The notes beneath the pieces are model-generated. The model did not search any database and was not told the DNA's origin. It saw only the letters and a list, made by a program, of their open reading frames with translations. A stretch of 64,000 nt of DNA from Giardia muris (lineage: Eukaryota; Fornicata; Diplomonadida; Hexamitidae): contig CM016927.1 in NCBI GenBank assembly GCA_006247105.1, positions 1 through 64,000 of the forward strand, read 5' to 3'. The first letter of the stretch is position 1, and every line of letters starts with the position of its first letter. Shown here piece after piece: positions 1 through 10,529 of this stretch. A program made the translations under genes and the position numbers.

Positions 1-1639
1 ATAATAAGTGATGAGAGGTGATGAGAGACGCGGGAGATGCGAGAGATGCGAGGGACACGGAGACGCGGGCCGCCCGGGGACGCAGACACGCCCAGTCAGT
101 GGCCGGTGCCCACAGTGGCCTCGCCCTTCGGGCCGCCCCTTCGGTCCCCCTCTGAGGGGGCCCGTCGCTTCGGCGCCCCTCCGGTCCTAAACTTGAATGA
201 AGGAGAAAGCGGGAAGGGTTCCCTCCCGTCTGGAATGATGAGCGTCGTCCCGGGCCCCATGGACCCACTACCTCTACTCGTGCCCTCGGGGGCCCGTTCG
301 ATCGTCCGTCCGATGACCCGTGGGGGCCTGAAAGTCCCATGATAGCCCGTGTCCGATCTTCACCCTCTGAAGGATCCGTGAGGGACCCGATCGATGAAGG
401 GGGCCCGCCCCGTGGGGGAGTCCCCGTCCATGGATATGAGGCCCGGGCCCCATATGATGACCCGGATCCCCCTGATGACCCGGTCCATGTGGCCCGTATG
501 AGGGGACGTGAAGGCCCCCTGGATCCTGTCCCGTGAGGACCGGACGGACCCCCGACCGAAGGAACCCCCATCCGTATGATGGACCACCCCCCACCCATGA
601 AGGTCCATGGACCTGTGGGGCGTGGATCTGGGTCCCCGCTCGAGACCCCCAGAGATTCAAGGGGGAGTCGGACCCCACGGGAATCCCCTGTTCGGCCCGG
701 GCCCAGGAGACCCTCTGAAGGCCCCATGTGACCCCGTTCATGGAGGACTCGAGGGGGACCCCACGGGCTATGGAAGGGGGGAAGATAGTCCCCCATCCCA
801 TTCGATGACCCACCCCCGAGGGGACCGTGACCCCCCGGAAGGCCCATCCATATGACCACATGGTCCGATGACCCGGCCCCCTCGAAGGAGGGCGGGGGGG
901 TCGGACCCCAGTCCCCGATGGAGCCATGAGTCCCCCCCGTGTGAGGGCCCACCCCGTGAGGGACCGGGCCCCCCGTCCCCGTTCATCTTGAAGGACTTCA
1001 AGGGCCCCATGGACCCAGGGGACCCCCGGGGACACCTCGAATGACCCCTGGAGGGAAGGCCCCCGTGAGGACCCATGTGGACTCCCGGGCCAGGGCATGG
1101 ACCCCCGATCCGTTCCGTGCCCAGGGGGACGGCCGTGGGCCCACGGGGGACCCCTGTACGACCCCCCGTTCGAGGGACCCGCGGACCCGCCCTCGCCCCT
1201 CCGGTCTTTTGATCTCGAGTCCGGATCCAAAATCCACTGTAACCGTTCCAAATCTGGTATCCTTCTGTAGGCCCCCGTACCCGGGCCTTCGACCCACGGG
1301 GGTCTGATCTCGCTTCAGGTCGATCCGGGCGGGGGACGCCCCCCCTTGGGCCCTCACCCCCCCTGGTATGACCCTCGGCGCCTCAAGTCTCACCCCTCGG
1401 GGATGCCCCCTTACGACCGGGGGCCCTCACCCCCCTGGTCCCACGACCGGAGGGGAGCCCTTCCCACCCCCCTGGTATGACGGGGGATGCCCTCACCCCC
1501 CTTCAGGTCTTCCTCGGGGCGGGGGGCCTCGCTTCCGGCCCCCCCTTCGGGTCTCACGACCCTCGGGGGGGTTGTTCCGGCCCTTCCCTCACCCCCTCAG
1601 GTCTTCGACCCTCGGGGGCTCGGGGGGAATGCCAACCCG
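1..1639. repeat. C-rich rDNA spacer with degenerate short repeats
   Basis: This stretch lies downstream of the LSU rRNA on its transcribed strand and holds no credible gene. Reading frames stay open on both strands only because the sequence is very GC-rich and poor in stops. The + strand is C-rich and built from recurring short words such as GGGCCCCATGGACCC (near 250 and 1002), GAAGGCCC (near 508, 714, 837 and 1052) and CCCCCCTGGT (near 1358, 1430 and 1463). The clearest tandem-like part is 1340-1510, where CACCCCCCTGGT-type units recur about every 35-75 bases. The minus strand therefore carries long G-runs. Confidence 0.6.
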
Positions 1640-1899
1640 AACCAAACCTCAGGCGGTCGCAAGAAGCTCCACGCCGTACAGTAGGTCGGAGAAAAGGGTC
1701 GTCAACCCGGGCGAATCGAGGGGAAGCCCCTCAACCCATGCGAGTAGGTGGGATGGACACTTAGAGGCGTTCAGTGCTAGTCCCCCGAGCGCGACAGACC
1801 GGCACTGTCAAGTCAAACAACCGGGAGATCGGAGGCTCGCGACGGGTGTTCCTCTCGTACTGACCCGACGTACTGGACGCATGGAGATGGTCGGTAGGA

Positions 1900-1943
<44 letters not shown>

Positions 1944-1993
1944 CCTTAGACGGGTGAACAATCCGACGCTTCCGCACCGATGCATGCGGACGG

Positions 1994-2037
<44 letters not shown>

Positions 2038-2039
2038 GG

Positions 2040-2083
<44 letters not shown>

Positions 2084-2527
2084 TCACCTCCACGCTCGGA
2101 TTACCGGAGCGGTTGAAGGATCGTTAGGCCACGCTTTCACGGCAAGTACCGGGACAGGGGTACTAGTCAAGTAAGCTTATGCCCTTATGCTCCACGTGAG
2201 GTTTCCGACCTCACTGAGCTTACCATAGGACGCCTGCGGTGTGATCTAGCAGGCGCGCCGCCCCAGCCAAACTCCCCATCCGACCGTGTGCCGATGTAAG
2301 TCGGTGAGTGGGATGGTGAACAACGTCAGGGTATCTCATGGAAGCGGCCTCCCCTGTATGCTGCACCGATGATCCCATCCCCCAGGATCGGATTGGAGTC
2401 AAGCTCAAAAGGGTCTTCTTGCCCCGCCGACCAACACCCGCCCGTTCCCGGGTCTGTAGGTTCACGGAGGCATGACTTGGGACAGTGGGATCCTCGTTGA
2501 TCCATTCATGCACGTCGGAAATTACCC

Positions 2528-2579
<52 letters not shown>

Positions 2580-4300
2580 AGGGCTTGGATGAACCTCTTC
2601 ATGGTGACGGTCATGGCACTGGGCAGAAATCACGTCGTGTACGCATCCATGACGACTGGCACGACGCTATGTTGTTAGTAGACAGTCGGGATCCCTCGGT
2701 CCGTGCCGGTTCTGATCGATCAGAGCCACTCCTTCTCCCGAGGTTACGGAGCTAGTTTGCCGACTTCCCTGAGTCATGGTCTCTCCCGCCTAGAGGCTGA
2801 TCACCTTGGAGTCCTGTTGCGGTTGTGGTACGATCAGGATGGGGGGGGACACAACGGGTTTCATGGATGACCGAAGGGACATGTGATCCATCATGGCCAT
2901 GCACGACCTGAAGTACTACTGGCCATGGGGGGACTGGGGTAGGACGGGATGACTCCCACCATGTGCTTCGTTCATGTACCGTTGTGAAAGGATGTCACCA
3001 AGACCCCATCATACCACCGGGATGTTAACCGGTCAGCCCTATCGTCCTGTGAGGATGACCCCATGGTACGGCGTACACCATCGGACTTAGGATCGTGTCA
3101 CCCGTATCTGATCGACAGGGATACGGAACCCATCTCCACGTCAGGCCTCCAGATGGAGTAATGGCTACTACTACCGAGATCAGCAATCATGACTCGATCC
3201 ACCACGTGTCACCCCATGGCTTCGACTCGATCATGACGACCTCCTACCCGAGACACATCTCGGTCGGGTTCCGATCGTATGCTTCGGCGTGTTCCATTTT
3301 CCGGGCCCCTCGATTCGGCTGGTGGGTTGTTACACACTCCTTAGAGGCTTCCTACTGTTAAGGCCACCTTCCAGCTGTCACGATCGACGGACACCGTTTG
3401 ATCGAGCATACACTTCCACACCTTCCCCCGACTGTCGGTTCATCCCGTCTTGCCCGTCCTGCTTACCAGGAGAGGCCCACTCGACATCAACACTGTTGAG
3501 GGGGCCCACACAAGTTGGCCCCGCTCCACCCTTGTTCATGGTTCGAGGGGTGGATAAGGAGTGACCTCCCTACTCCCACCGATCGTGGCCTTACCTAGGG
3601 CAGCTGTTCATGATGTCGGCTATCCTGGGAGACATTTCGGAGGTAACCAGCTACCAGGTGGTTCGATGAGTCTTTCGCCCCTACACTCAACTCGACCGAG
3701 CGATTTGCACGTCAGCACCGGGATGGGCCTCCACCAGGCTTTCGTCTGGCTTCACCCTGGTCAAGTGTAGATCACCACCTTTCGGGTCTAGGACCGATCG
3801 CTCTGCCCTTGTAAGGGGCCCCTTGAAGTCTTGACTTCCCTTTGCCACATGACTCGCGATCGGTCCTAACTCCTCGGTCCGTGTTTCGAGACGGGCCCGA
3901 CCAATCGATCATCGACAGGTCGGGAGTCGCCTCCCGGGTTCAGGGTCTTTTGACGTGCCTGGGTCGGCATCCTTCTCACCTTTCGTTCGCACTACTTGGT
4001 CCTCTATCGGTCTCGGGGCGGTATTTAGCCTTAGAAGGGTACCACCTCCTCTTCCCTCTACACTCTCAAGCAGAGGTACTCGTCGTTGGGGTTGTGTCCA
4101 TCCCTACGGGACTGGCACCCTCCTTGGTGTGGGTTTCAACCCATCTTCGGGTTTAGGACATCCCCCCAGTCCTCACAACGCTCATCGCTTCGAGGTCGGA
4201 CTACTCCTGGATCGCTCGCCGCTAATCAAGGAATCCCGGTTGGTGTCTTCTCCTGGGCGTACTGATATGCTTAAGTTCCACCCGTCATCTTCATCGGAGT
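1640..4300 (-). rRNA. Large subunit (28S-like) ribosomal RNA
   Basis: The reverse complement reads as an LSU rRNA. The sarcin-ricin loop AGTACGAGAGGAACA lies near 1845-1863, followed by the universal 3' domain segment CTGAACGCCTCTAAG near 1757-1773. Near the 5' side the complement reads TTAAGCATATCAGTACGC (about 4258-4275), the conserved D1 start of eukaryotic LSU. The length of about 2.6 kb is short for a eukaryote and fits Giardia. Both ends are estimates: the 3' end was placed from the distance beyond the sarcin-ricin loop, the 5' end from the ITS2 gap. Frames inside it are shadows. Confidence 0.9.
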
Positions 4301-4349
4301 GGGGGGGGATCCTCATCTCATTCCCCATCGTTCAACCCCTCGAACAACC

Positions 4350-4487
4350 CAGTTCGTAGATCACCCCACCACCCCGATGATCCATTCGAAGATCGATGTC
4401 ACGTGCTTGGACCACATCGAGTATCGTCGTCAGCCACGTCCTTCATCGTCCCCCGAGCCAAGGCATCCACCGGGTCGCGTCATCTCA
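4350..4487 (-). rRNA. 5.8S ribosomal RNA
   Basis: The reverse complement carries the conserved 5.8S segments GGACGATGAAGGACGTGGC and CGATACTCGATGTGGTCC, matching the eukaryotic 'CGATGAAGAACGCAGC' block and its continuation. It sits between SSU and LSU, separated by a very short ITS1 (about 28 bases, 4488-4515) and a short ITS2 (about 50 bases, 4301-4349). Tiny spacers are typical of Giardia rDNA. End points are approximate. Confidence 0.8.
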
Positions 4488-4515
4488 TTGCCTTCATCCT
4501 CGTACCTTCCCTCTC

Positions 4516-5947
4516 GATGGATCCATCCGCAGGTTCACCTACGGATACCTTGTTACGACTTCTCCTTCCTCCAAGCCTCGCGGTTCGTCCCTGTTCGGTT
4601 CATCCCTCCCAGGAGCTCGCCAGAAGACCCAGTCGGTAGGAGCGACGGGCGGTGTGTACAAGGGGCAGGGACGTATCCGGCGTAGATTGATGACCTACGC
4701 CTACTAGACATTCCAGGTTCACGAGGACGTTCCAGTCCACGATCCCAACCACGTGGGGGTTTGATCTCATCAAGCTTCACAACTCGACGTGGTTTCATCC
4801 CCACAGTGTAGTACGCGTGCAGCCCAGGGCGTCTAAGGGCATCACAGACCTGTTATCGCCCCACCTTCCTCCAATTCACCATTGGCGGTCCCATCCAGGT
4901 TAGGGTCTCGCTCGTTGTCGCAGTCAAGCAGACGGCTCAAGCCACGGGCTGTGAACGGCCATGCACCACCACTCGTACGATCACGAAGGTCCTCTCAACC
5001 GTCGATCCTCCGTACGTCTGGGCCTGGTAAGGTGTTCGCGTTGAGTCAAATTGAGCCGCAGACTCCACGTCTGGTGGTACCCCTCCGTCAATGCCTTCAA
5101 GTTCCAGCCTTGCGGCCATACTCCCCCCAGAGCCCGTACCCTGATCGGTTTCCCTTCGATCCTGACGACCTGGCCAGTCTCTCGGTGGCATCGTTTACGC
5201 CCGGGAATACGGTGGTGTCTAATCGCCTTCTCGCCCCCGGGCTTCGTCCTGGTTCGACTGATATGGTCTTGGCAAGTGCCTACGCCTTTGTCTGTCTTGG
5301 TCGGATCATCCTATTTCACCCGTCCCCCACCAATACACATGCCCTTACCCATTCACCTTCATGTCCGTCCCGGGCTTTCTCGTACTCACTCCCGCCTTAA
5401 GCGCTCCTCTTTCCTCCCGGCTGGACGTCTCGACTCCGGACGTTTTAACTGCAACAGCGCCGTACGACGCCTGCCGAGCTGGAATTACCGCGGCTGCTGG
5501 CACCAGACCTTTCCCTCGACTTGTGCTGGGGTCATCTACCCCCCAGTCTTCCCATTTCATGGGATCCCCCGTTGCTGCCTCACGCCTTCACGCATTGGGC
5601 AAGTTCCGCGCCTGCTGCCGTCCTTGGATGTACGGGCCGTCTCTCAGGCCCGTTCTCCGGAGTCAAACCCTGATCCTCCGCCAGGCATCATCCCCTCCGT
5701 AGACCACTACTCTACCGACTAGGTAATACCTCGGAACCTCATCCGGGCATTCGCTCCATCGCGTGCTTTCCTTCCCCGCTCTTGAGCACTCGTCTTGGCG
5801 CTGGGTTGCCAGCGGTATCCGTCTAGCCTTCACCCCCGGTCAGACTCGTACCGTTGTACCGAGCCGTCCGCCACTTCATACCTCGTGTCCGCTTGCATGG
5901 CTTTTGTCCTTGGGGGTAGCGTAGTACTCCGGCAGGATCAACCGGAT
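4516..5947 (-). rRNA. Small subunit (16S-like) ribosomal RNA
   Basis: The reverse complement begins with the universal eukaryotic 5' end CATCCGGTTGATCCTGCC at 5947. It ends with AAGTCGTAACAAGG... GAACCTGCGGATGGATCC at about 4516, the universal 3' helix 44/45 region. The conserved ACGGGCGGTGTGTAC motif is readable at about 4640-4660 in complement, and the 530-loop segment GCCAGCAGCCGCGGTAATTCC has its equivalent near 5485-5505. The total length of about 1432 bases is unusually short for a eukaryote and is a hallmark of Giardia. The base composition seems less extremely GC-rich than that known for G. intestinalis rRNA, which points to a muris-like species; that is an inference. Confidence 0.95.
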
Positions 5948-7797
5948 GGTCTGTCGATCGGTCGATCCGTCGGTTGTGGGCCGGCCCTTCCGTCCTCTCG
6001 TCGTACGATCCACACTCGTCGTCGGGTGGGTCTTCTCGTCCCGGTCCGGCCTCGTCGTGCCTTCCCTATAGTAGCCGAAAATCGGCCTCCATCTTTGGGC
6101 CACTTCTTGGGGGTCCGTGGGTGGGGGTTGTGGTCCTGCACGGCACTTCGTTCCTCTCCGTCTCCCTTCCCCATCCCCTGTGTCCTTCCTTTCTCTCCTG
6201 GAAGCCCTCATCGTCCGGAAGTGAGGAGACTCGGATCTAAGTGATGCCAGATGCAGTCCGTGAATGTGCTCGAGGGGACCGTAGCAGCTGGGTTCATACG
6301 TCGGGATGCCTGGACAGGATAGACCTGCCCATTGTGGGTGCTATCAGGCCTCAGGTTGGACCGGACGTCTCGAGGTCGTAGTATGAGACCCCGGAAGCAC
6401 TCGTGATGGGGCTGCCGTTCTGGGTCGAGACGGGAAGGCCGGAAGGGAGGTGAGCCCATTCCCTGTGTGCGGCCTCCAGGCACGTGTTTCGGTCATCCCC
6501 ATGTCCCCGGGCCTCCTGGTCGTATCTCAAGGAGGTCCTCGATGACGTCCGGTCGTCACGGCACGTCAGAGGCCTGGTTGGGAGACGCCTCCCCGAGCCC
6601 CCTCGTGGGACGGTCCGGTCGGTCCTGTACGTGCAGGCGTCTAGGAGGTGGGAAGGGTAGGATGCCACTCTATACGCGTACCTACCAGTCTGAAGACGTC
6701 CGTCTTGCTCCGGCCCTCCCACCACTTGACCTGCCTCCGATTCCCTGCATGTTGCTGACAGGATGACCTCGGATGAAGAGTCGTCCGAGGTGGAGATAAC
6801 GGAGACCTCCTTGGCGTCCGTGTTGGGAAGGGGTCAGACGGACGACCGGGAGCACGTCCCTGCAGGAGGAGCTCCCCAATGGCAAAGGTCTCGGGGCGTT
6901 CGTACTCGACCTCCTCCTTGGGCGTGTGATGACAGCCCCACTCGAACGATATCCGTGCAAGGGTGGACAAGGAGGTCCTCGTGGCTTCAAGAAGGGTTCC
7001 AGAAGGAGGCAGGGATCCGACGACAATGGGACGATCAGAGTCGGAGGCCGAGTTGGGGCGAGGAGGGGACGAACCAGTGGCTGGTGTATCAGGCTCAGGG
7101 TTCGAGAGCGAGGGGATCCATAAGGTCGGACAGGACTCGTGCTCCATCCGATGATCGAACTCAGAGGTTCCATGTCCCCCCGACGTCCCCAGCTGATGGT
7201 GGACCTCCCGATGCCACCACAGTCGGGAAGGAGGTAGAACGTGTCCTTCCACGAACCGACTGACACCCACTCCGTTAGACTCGGATGGTCTTCCCTGTGT
7301 CTGAGGACCCGTCGTCGTGGATGCTGTCATCCCCGATGATTCTCAGTGCATTGTGGGACGACCAAGGAGGATACTGTCCATGGTGGCGTCGACCCGTGCA
7401 CCTCACGCTCCTCGAACAGGCTCCAGTTCGTGGCACGGCCCCACAAGCTGGAGGGCGTGAACTCCGGACAGCCACTTCCGTCACGAGTCCGGGGCAGTGA
7501 GCAGCCGGCATTGGCTCACACAGCCATGCACGACCTGGTGCCCTTCCCTGCTCTCCATCCATGCCCTCAGGCAGATTCAGGAGGCCGGCCCTCCTTCATG
7601 GAGACGGGTTGGGATCAACCGGGGCTCATGGTCGTCCTCTCGTCCCTCCCGTGATCCCGTTCACTCCTCTTGATCGAAGGACGAAGACCGGGGCACTGAA
7701 CGATGACCGTTGATCCCGGAGGCCCATAGGAGGACCGACGGGGACTCCTTCATCCAGCCGGGCCTTCCGACCTCCTGCCCCTGCCTCCGGACGCAGG
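5948..7797. other. rDNA upstream flank and unexplained gene-free stretch
   Basis: The first 300 bases here lie immediately upstream of the SSU rRNA and should contain its promoter, but I recognise no defined element. From about 6240 to 7797 there are several overlapping long open frames on both strands (for example 6641-7330 minus against 6763-7263 plus). None has an A-rich initiator, a recognisable domain or amino-acid composition unlike its competing frame, so I do not call them genes. No copy of the C-rich spacer at 1-1639 is visible here, so the rDNA array appears to end on this side. Confidence 0.5.
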
Positions 7798-9807
7798 TCA
7801 TCCAGTGGGCGTTCCAAGGCCCTGGGGGTGGTTGGTGAGCCTGCCCCCGACAGCAGCGAGGTTCTGGAGGAGGGCCTTCTTCTCCTCCTCCACCTCCTCG
7901 AGGCGTCTCTGAAGGTCCTTCATGTCATGGCTCTCGGTCCTCAGTTGGACAACCTCCTTCTCGAGAGCGATGTTCTGGGCCTTCTGGTCTGCAAGTGCTC
8001 TCTTGAGGTCCTCAATGGTCTTGGCGAGCTGCTCCTGAAGAGCCGCCTTCTCGGTGGTGAGGGCGTTGATGAGGGCTCGGTTCTGGTCAGAGGCCTTTCG
8101 AAGGTCCTCGTTCATCTCCGCATGCCTCTTGGACTCATCGATGGCATTGTCGAGCTGCTGTTTGAGGGAGGAGACTTCTGCAGTTAGCTGATCGATCTGA
8201 GTCCTGTCCCGTCGTTCCCTGTCCTCGAACTGTTTGTGGAGGGCGTCCTTCTCCTCGTTGGTCTTGGAGAGCTGGGCTTTGAGGGAGGACATCTCTTGAT
8301 TCATCTGGGAGAGCCTCTCCTCTGCTTCTTCTTGCGCCTTCTTGGAGGAGGATAGCTGCTCCTGAAGAGAAGCGTTCTCTGTGCGTAGGTGGGAGATCTT
8401 GTCGTCCTGCTTGAGTGTTGTGCTTTCCATCTCAGTGAGCTGGTTCTTGAGAGAAGTGTTCTCTTCCCTCGCCTCGGCAAGGCTCTTCTCGGCCTCCTGT
8501 GCTCTCTTGTTCAGGGCCTCGTTCAGCTCGTGATCCTTCTTGGACTCATCGATGGCATTGTCGAGCTGCTGTTTGAGAGAGGAGACTTCCCGATTCAGTT
8601 GGGATAGCTCATTCTTCATTTCCTCATGTGCATTCTTGAAGGAGGAGAGGTCTTTCCTGAGAGACTCATTCTCAGTGGTGAGCTCATCAACACACTCTCG
8701 AAGCTCAAGCATTTCAGCAGGGTTCGATGGATGAGGGAGGCGAGTTGTCCCTTCGTTCTCGAGGAGCCTTCGGACTTGGGTATAGTCTCCTCTCTTTGGA
8801 TCCCCGTTGTTCGCATACCATTGAGCTGTGTGACTATTAGAATCGGTCAGTCCCTGTTCGTATGGGAGAAGGAGCTCAACGATATCGGGGTAGTTCTCGT
8901 GGGCTGCCATCATGAGAGCGGTCGTTCCGGGGGGAAAGTCCTTCCATCCTCTCGTCGACTGACTCCCCACTTCAGAGAGGAGGAGTCGGACGCAGTCTGT
9001 CTTTCCGTTGTGGGCGGCCCACATCAGTGCAGTCCGTCCCCAGTCGTCCCGCATCCCAATCTCCCCCTCGAGGAGAGGAATGCAGTCGGAATGGCCTTCC
9101 TTTGCGGCATGCATCAGGGCCGTCCAGCCATCGTTGTCCTGGAGCCCGAACTCCTTCTCGAGTAGGGGGATGCAGTTGGCTTGCCCCAAACAGGCGGCAT
9201 ACATCAGGGCTGTCTTTCCAGTCGAGTCCTGATATCCCGCGTGGTCCAGATGTTTCTGGGCTCCCTCGACGTCTCCCGTCATGACGGACTTCAAGAACAT
9301 TATCAGCCCCTTGGGAGGCGGGGGTGCGCGTTCTGTACCCTCGTTCTCGAGGAACTTGCGGACCTGGGTGAAGTCTCCTCTCTCTGAACTGTTGTTTGCA
9401 TGCCATTGAGCTGTGTGCCCTTCGGAATCCTTCAGTCCCCGTTCGTAGGGAAGAAGGAGCTCAACAACCTCGGGGTAGTTCCGGTGGGCTGCCATCATGA
9501 GAGCCGTCGTCCCGGGGGGAAAGCCAATCCATTCCCCCGTCGTTTGCTTCCCGGCCTCTGAGAGGAGGAGTCTGGCACAATCCGTATTGCCTTTGTGGGC
9601 GGCCAACATCAGTGCAGTCCAGCCATCGTTGCTCTGCATCCCGATCTCCTTCTCGAGTAGGGGGATGCAATTGGCGTGGCCGTTCGCTGCAGTATACATC
9701 AAGGCCGTCCATCCATTTCCGCTCCTCTTCCCAACCTCGCTGAAATTCCTTTTCACGCCCCTGAGATCCCCCCTCTCGGCCGCCTCCATCAAGTCTGTAA
9801 GAGACAT
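7798..9807 (-). CDS. Ankyrin-repeat / coiled-coil protein (protein 21.1 type)
   Basis: 669 residues. Residues 1-165 and 170-375 are two similar ankyrin blocks with the typical Giardia consensus GWTALMxAAxxGHxxCIPLLEKEIGMQ. Residues about 380-660 form a long coiled coil with repeated units such as LSQLNREVSSLKQQL and KAQEEAEERLSQMNQEM. The start is firm: ATG at 9807 follows CTCAAAAATG, the initiator shared with the ankyrin genes at 21207, 23424-25901 and 27630. The protein ends shortly after LLQNLAAVGGRL, exactly where the ankyrin-kinase at 23424-25901 continues into a second ankyrin block and a kinase, so this gene may be a version that lost its kinase half. Ankyrins imply protein binding; the partner is unknown. 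Confidence 0.9.
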   Translation of the reverse strand: MSLTDLMEAAERGDLRGVKRNFSEVGKRSGNGWTALMYTAANGHANCIPLLEKEIGMQSNDGWTALMLAAHKGNTDCARLLLSEAGKQTTGEWIGFPPGTTALMMAAHRNYPEVVELLLPYERGLKDSEGHTAQWHANNSSERGDFTQVRKFLENEGTERAPPPPKGLIMFLKSVMTGDVEGAQKHLDHAGYQDSTGKTALMYAACLGQANCIPLLEKEFGLQDNDGWTALMHAAKEGHSDCIPLLEGEIGMRDDWGRTALMWAAHNGKTDCVRLLLSEVGSQSTRGWKDFPPGTTALMMAAHENYPDIVELLLPYEQGLTDSNSHTAQWYANNGDPKRGDYTQVRRLLENEGTTRLPHPSNPAEMLELRECVDELTTENESLRKDLSSFKNAHEEMKNELSQLNREVSSLKQQLDNAIDESKKDHELNEALNKRAQEAEKSLAEAREENTSLKNQLTEMESTTLKQDDKISHLRTENASLQEQLSSSKKAQEEAEERLSQMNQEMSSLKAQLSKTNEEKDALHKQFEDRERRDRTQIDQLTAEVSSLKQQLDNAIDESKRHAEMNEDLRKASDQNRALINALTTEKAALQEQLAKTIEDLKRALADQKAQNIALEKEVVQLRTESHDMKDLQRRLEEVEEEKKALLQNLAAVGGRLTNHPQGLGTPTG

Positions 9808-9858
9808 TTTTGAGAATCAGGCATTAACTCTCCTCGGACTGAAGCTCCCCCTCCCATA

Positions 9859-9943
9859 CCATCTGACACTCTGGGCATCCAACCGCTACCAACGACCTGC
9901 CCCGAGGACGGGAGGCCCACAGCTCTCCTCGGGGCGCTCGTTG
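9859..9943 (-). repeat. Upstream block shared with ankyrin gene at 21207 (copy 1)
   Basis: About 85 bases upstream of the ankyrin gene start at 9807 are nearly identical, read on the minus strand, to 21077-21160 on the plus strand upstream of the ankyrin gene at 21207. A shared core word is TCCTCGGGGCAGGTCGTTGG. The two copies face each other across the VSP array as an inverted pair. The block could carry regulatory sites or be a footprint of segmental duplication. Confidence 0.85.
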
Positions 9944-9985
9944 AGGCCTCATCGCCCCCATAAGCCGGCCCGATCGCATCCATAA

Positions 9986-10529
9986 CCCCTGGAAGCCGTT
10001 GAGGCAGGCCGTGCAGACGTCCTTGCTGTCTGGACGGGATCCACAGTTGGGGAAGGTGCACTTCGTGCAGACGACGGGAGAAGAGGAGGAAGAGTGGTGG
10101 CCCTCGAGGCACTCCGAGCACGTGAAGGCGTTCGAGGCGTAGGTGCATGTACCGCAGTTCTCTTTTCCTCCATTTGTCGCATCGCTACAGAGGTAGAGGG
10201 TGCTGTCCTTGACGAAGGTGATGGCATCGGTAGTTGGAGCCGCCTTGCAGGTTCCGTTCTTTGTATCCTGGAGGGCGGAGCACAGCTTGTTCCCAGGCGC
10301 CTTGGTCTGGTCATAACAGCCTCCCTCGAACAGGAAGTAGTCACCTGTTCCACATCCTGTGCAGGCACCATTGGCACAAGTAGCATCCGAGACAGTGCTT
10401 GGATCCGCACAAGCCCCATTGATCGGGGCCTGACTCGTGTCACTGCACTTCTTGCAGAACTCTCCATCAACCCCCGGGATGGTGAAGGTCGAACCACCCC
10501 CGTCTCATCCTTCCCCCTTCACCATTCAC
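9986..10529 (-). pseudogene. Truncated VSP cassette (5' half only)
   Basis: In the minus frame closed by a TGA at 10505-10507, the sequence encodes an N-terminal VSP half: FTIPGVDGEFCKKCSD, then PINGAC, CGTGDYFLFEGGCY and a run of CxxC pairs down to VCTACLNGFQG near 9986. There VSP similarity stops abruptly and unrelated sequence leads into the ankyrin upstream block. No start codon, signal peptide, transmembrane helix or CRGK tail is present. The junction sequence after the preceding cassette's stop (TGA-GTGAATGG) is kept, but downstream of it the frame is displaced. It resembles the N-terminus of the cassette at 18128-19759. It is a broken end unit of the array. Confidence 0.8.

Noticed and set aside
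274..1251. 325-codon minus-strand frame in the spacer
   Set aside because: It is a Pro/Gly/Arg/Ser product of a degenerate C-rich repeat, with rival frames on the other strand and no initiator.
1368..5722. Many open frames of 80-220 codons on both strands across the rRNA region
   Set aside because: They lie inside conserved LSU, 5.8S and SSU rRNA; openness reflects GC-rich structural RNA, not coding.
6641..7330. 229-codon minus and 166-codon plus frames upstream of the rDNA
   Set aside because: They overlap each other, show no domain and have no A-rich start; composition is random for GC-rich DNA.
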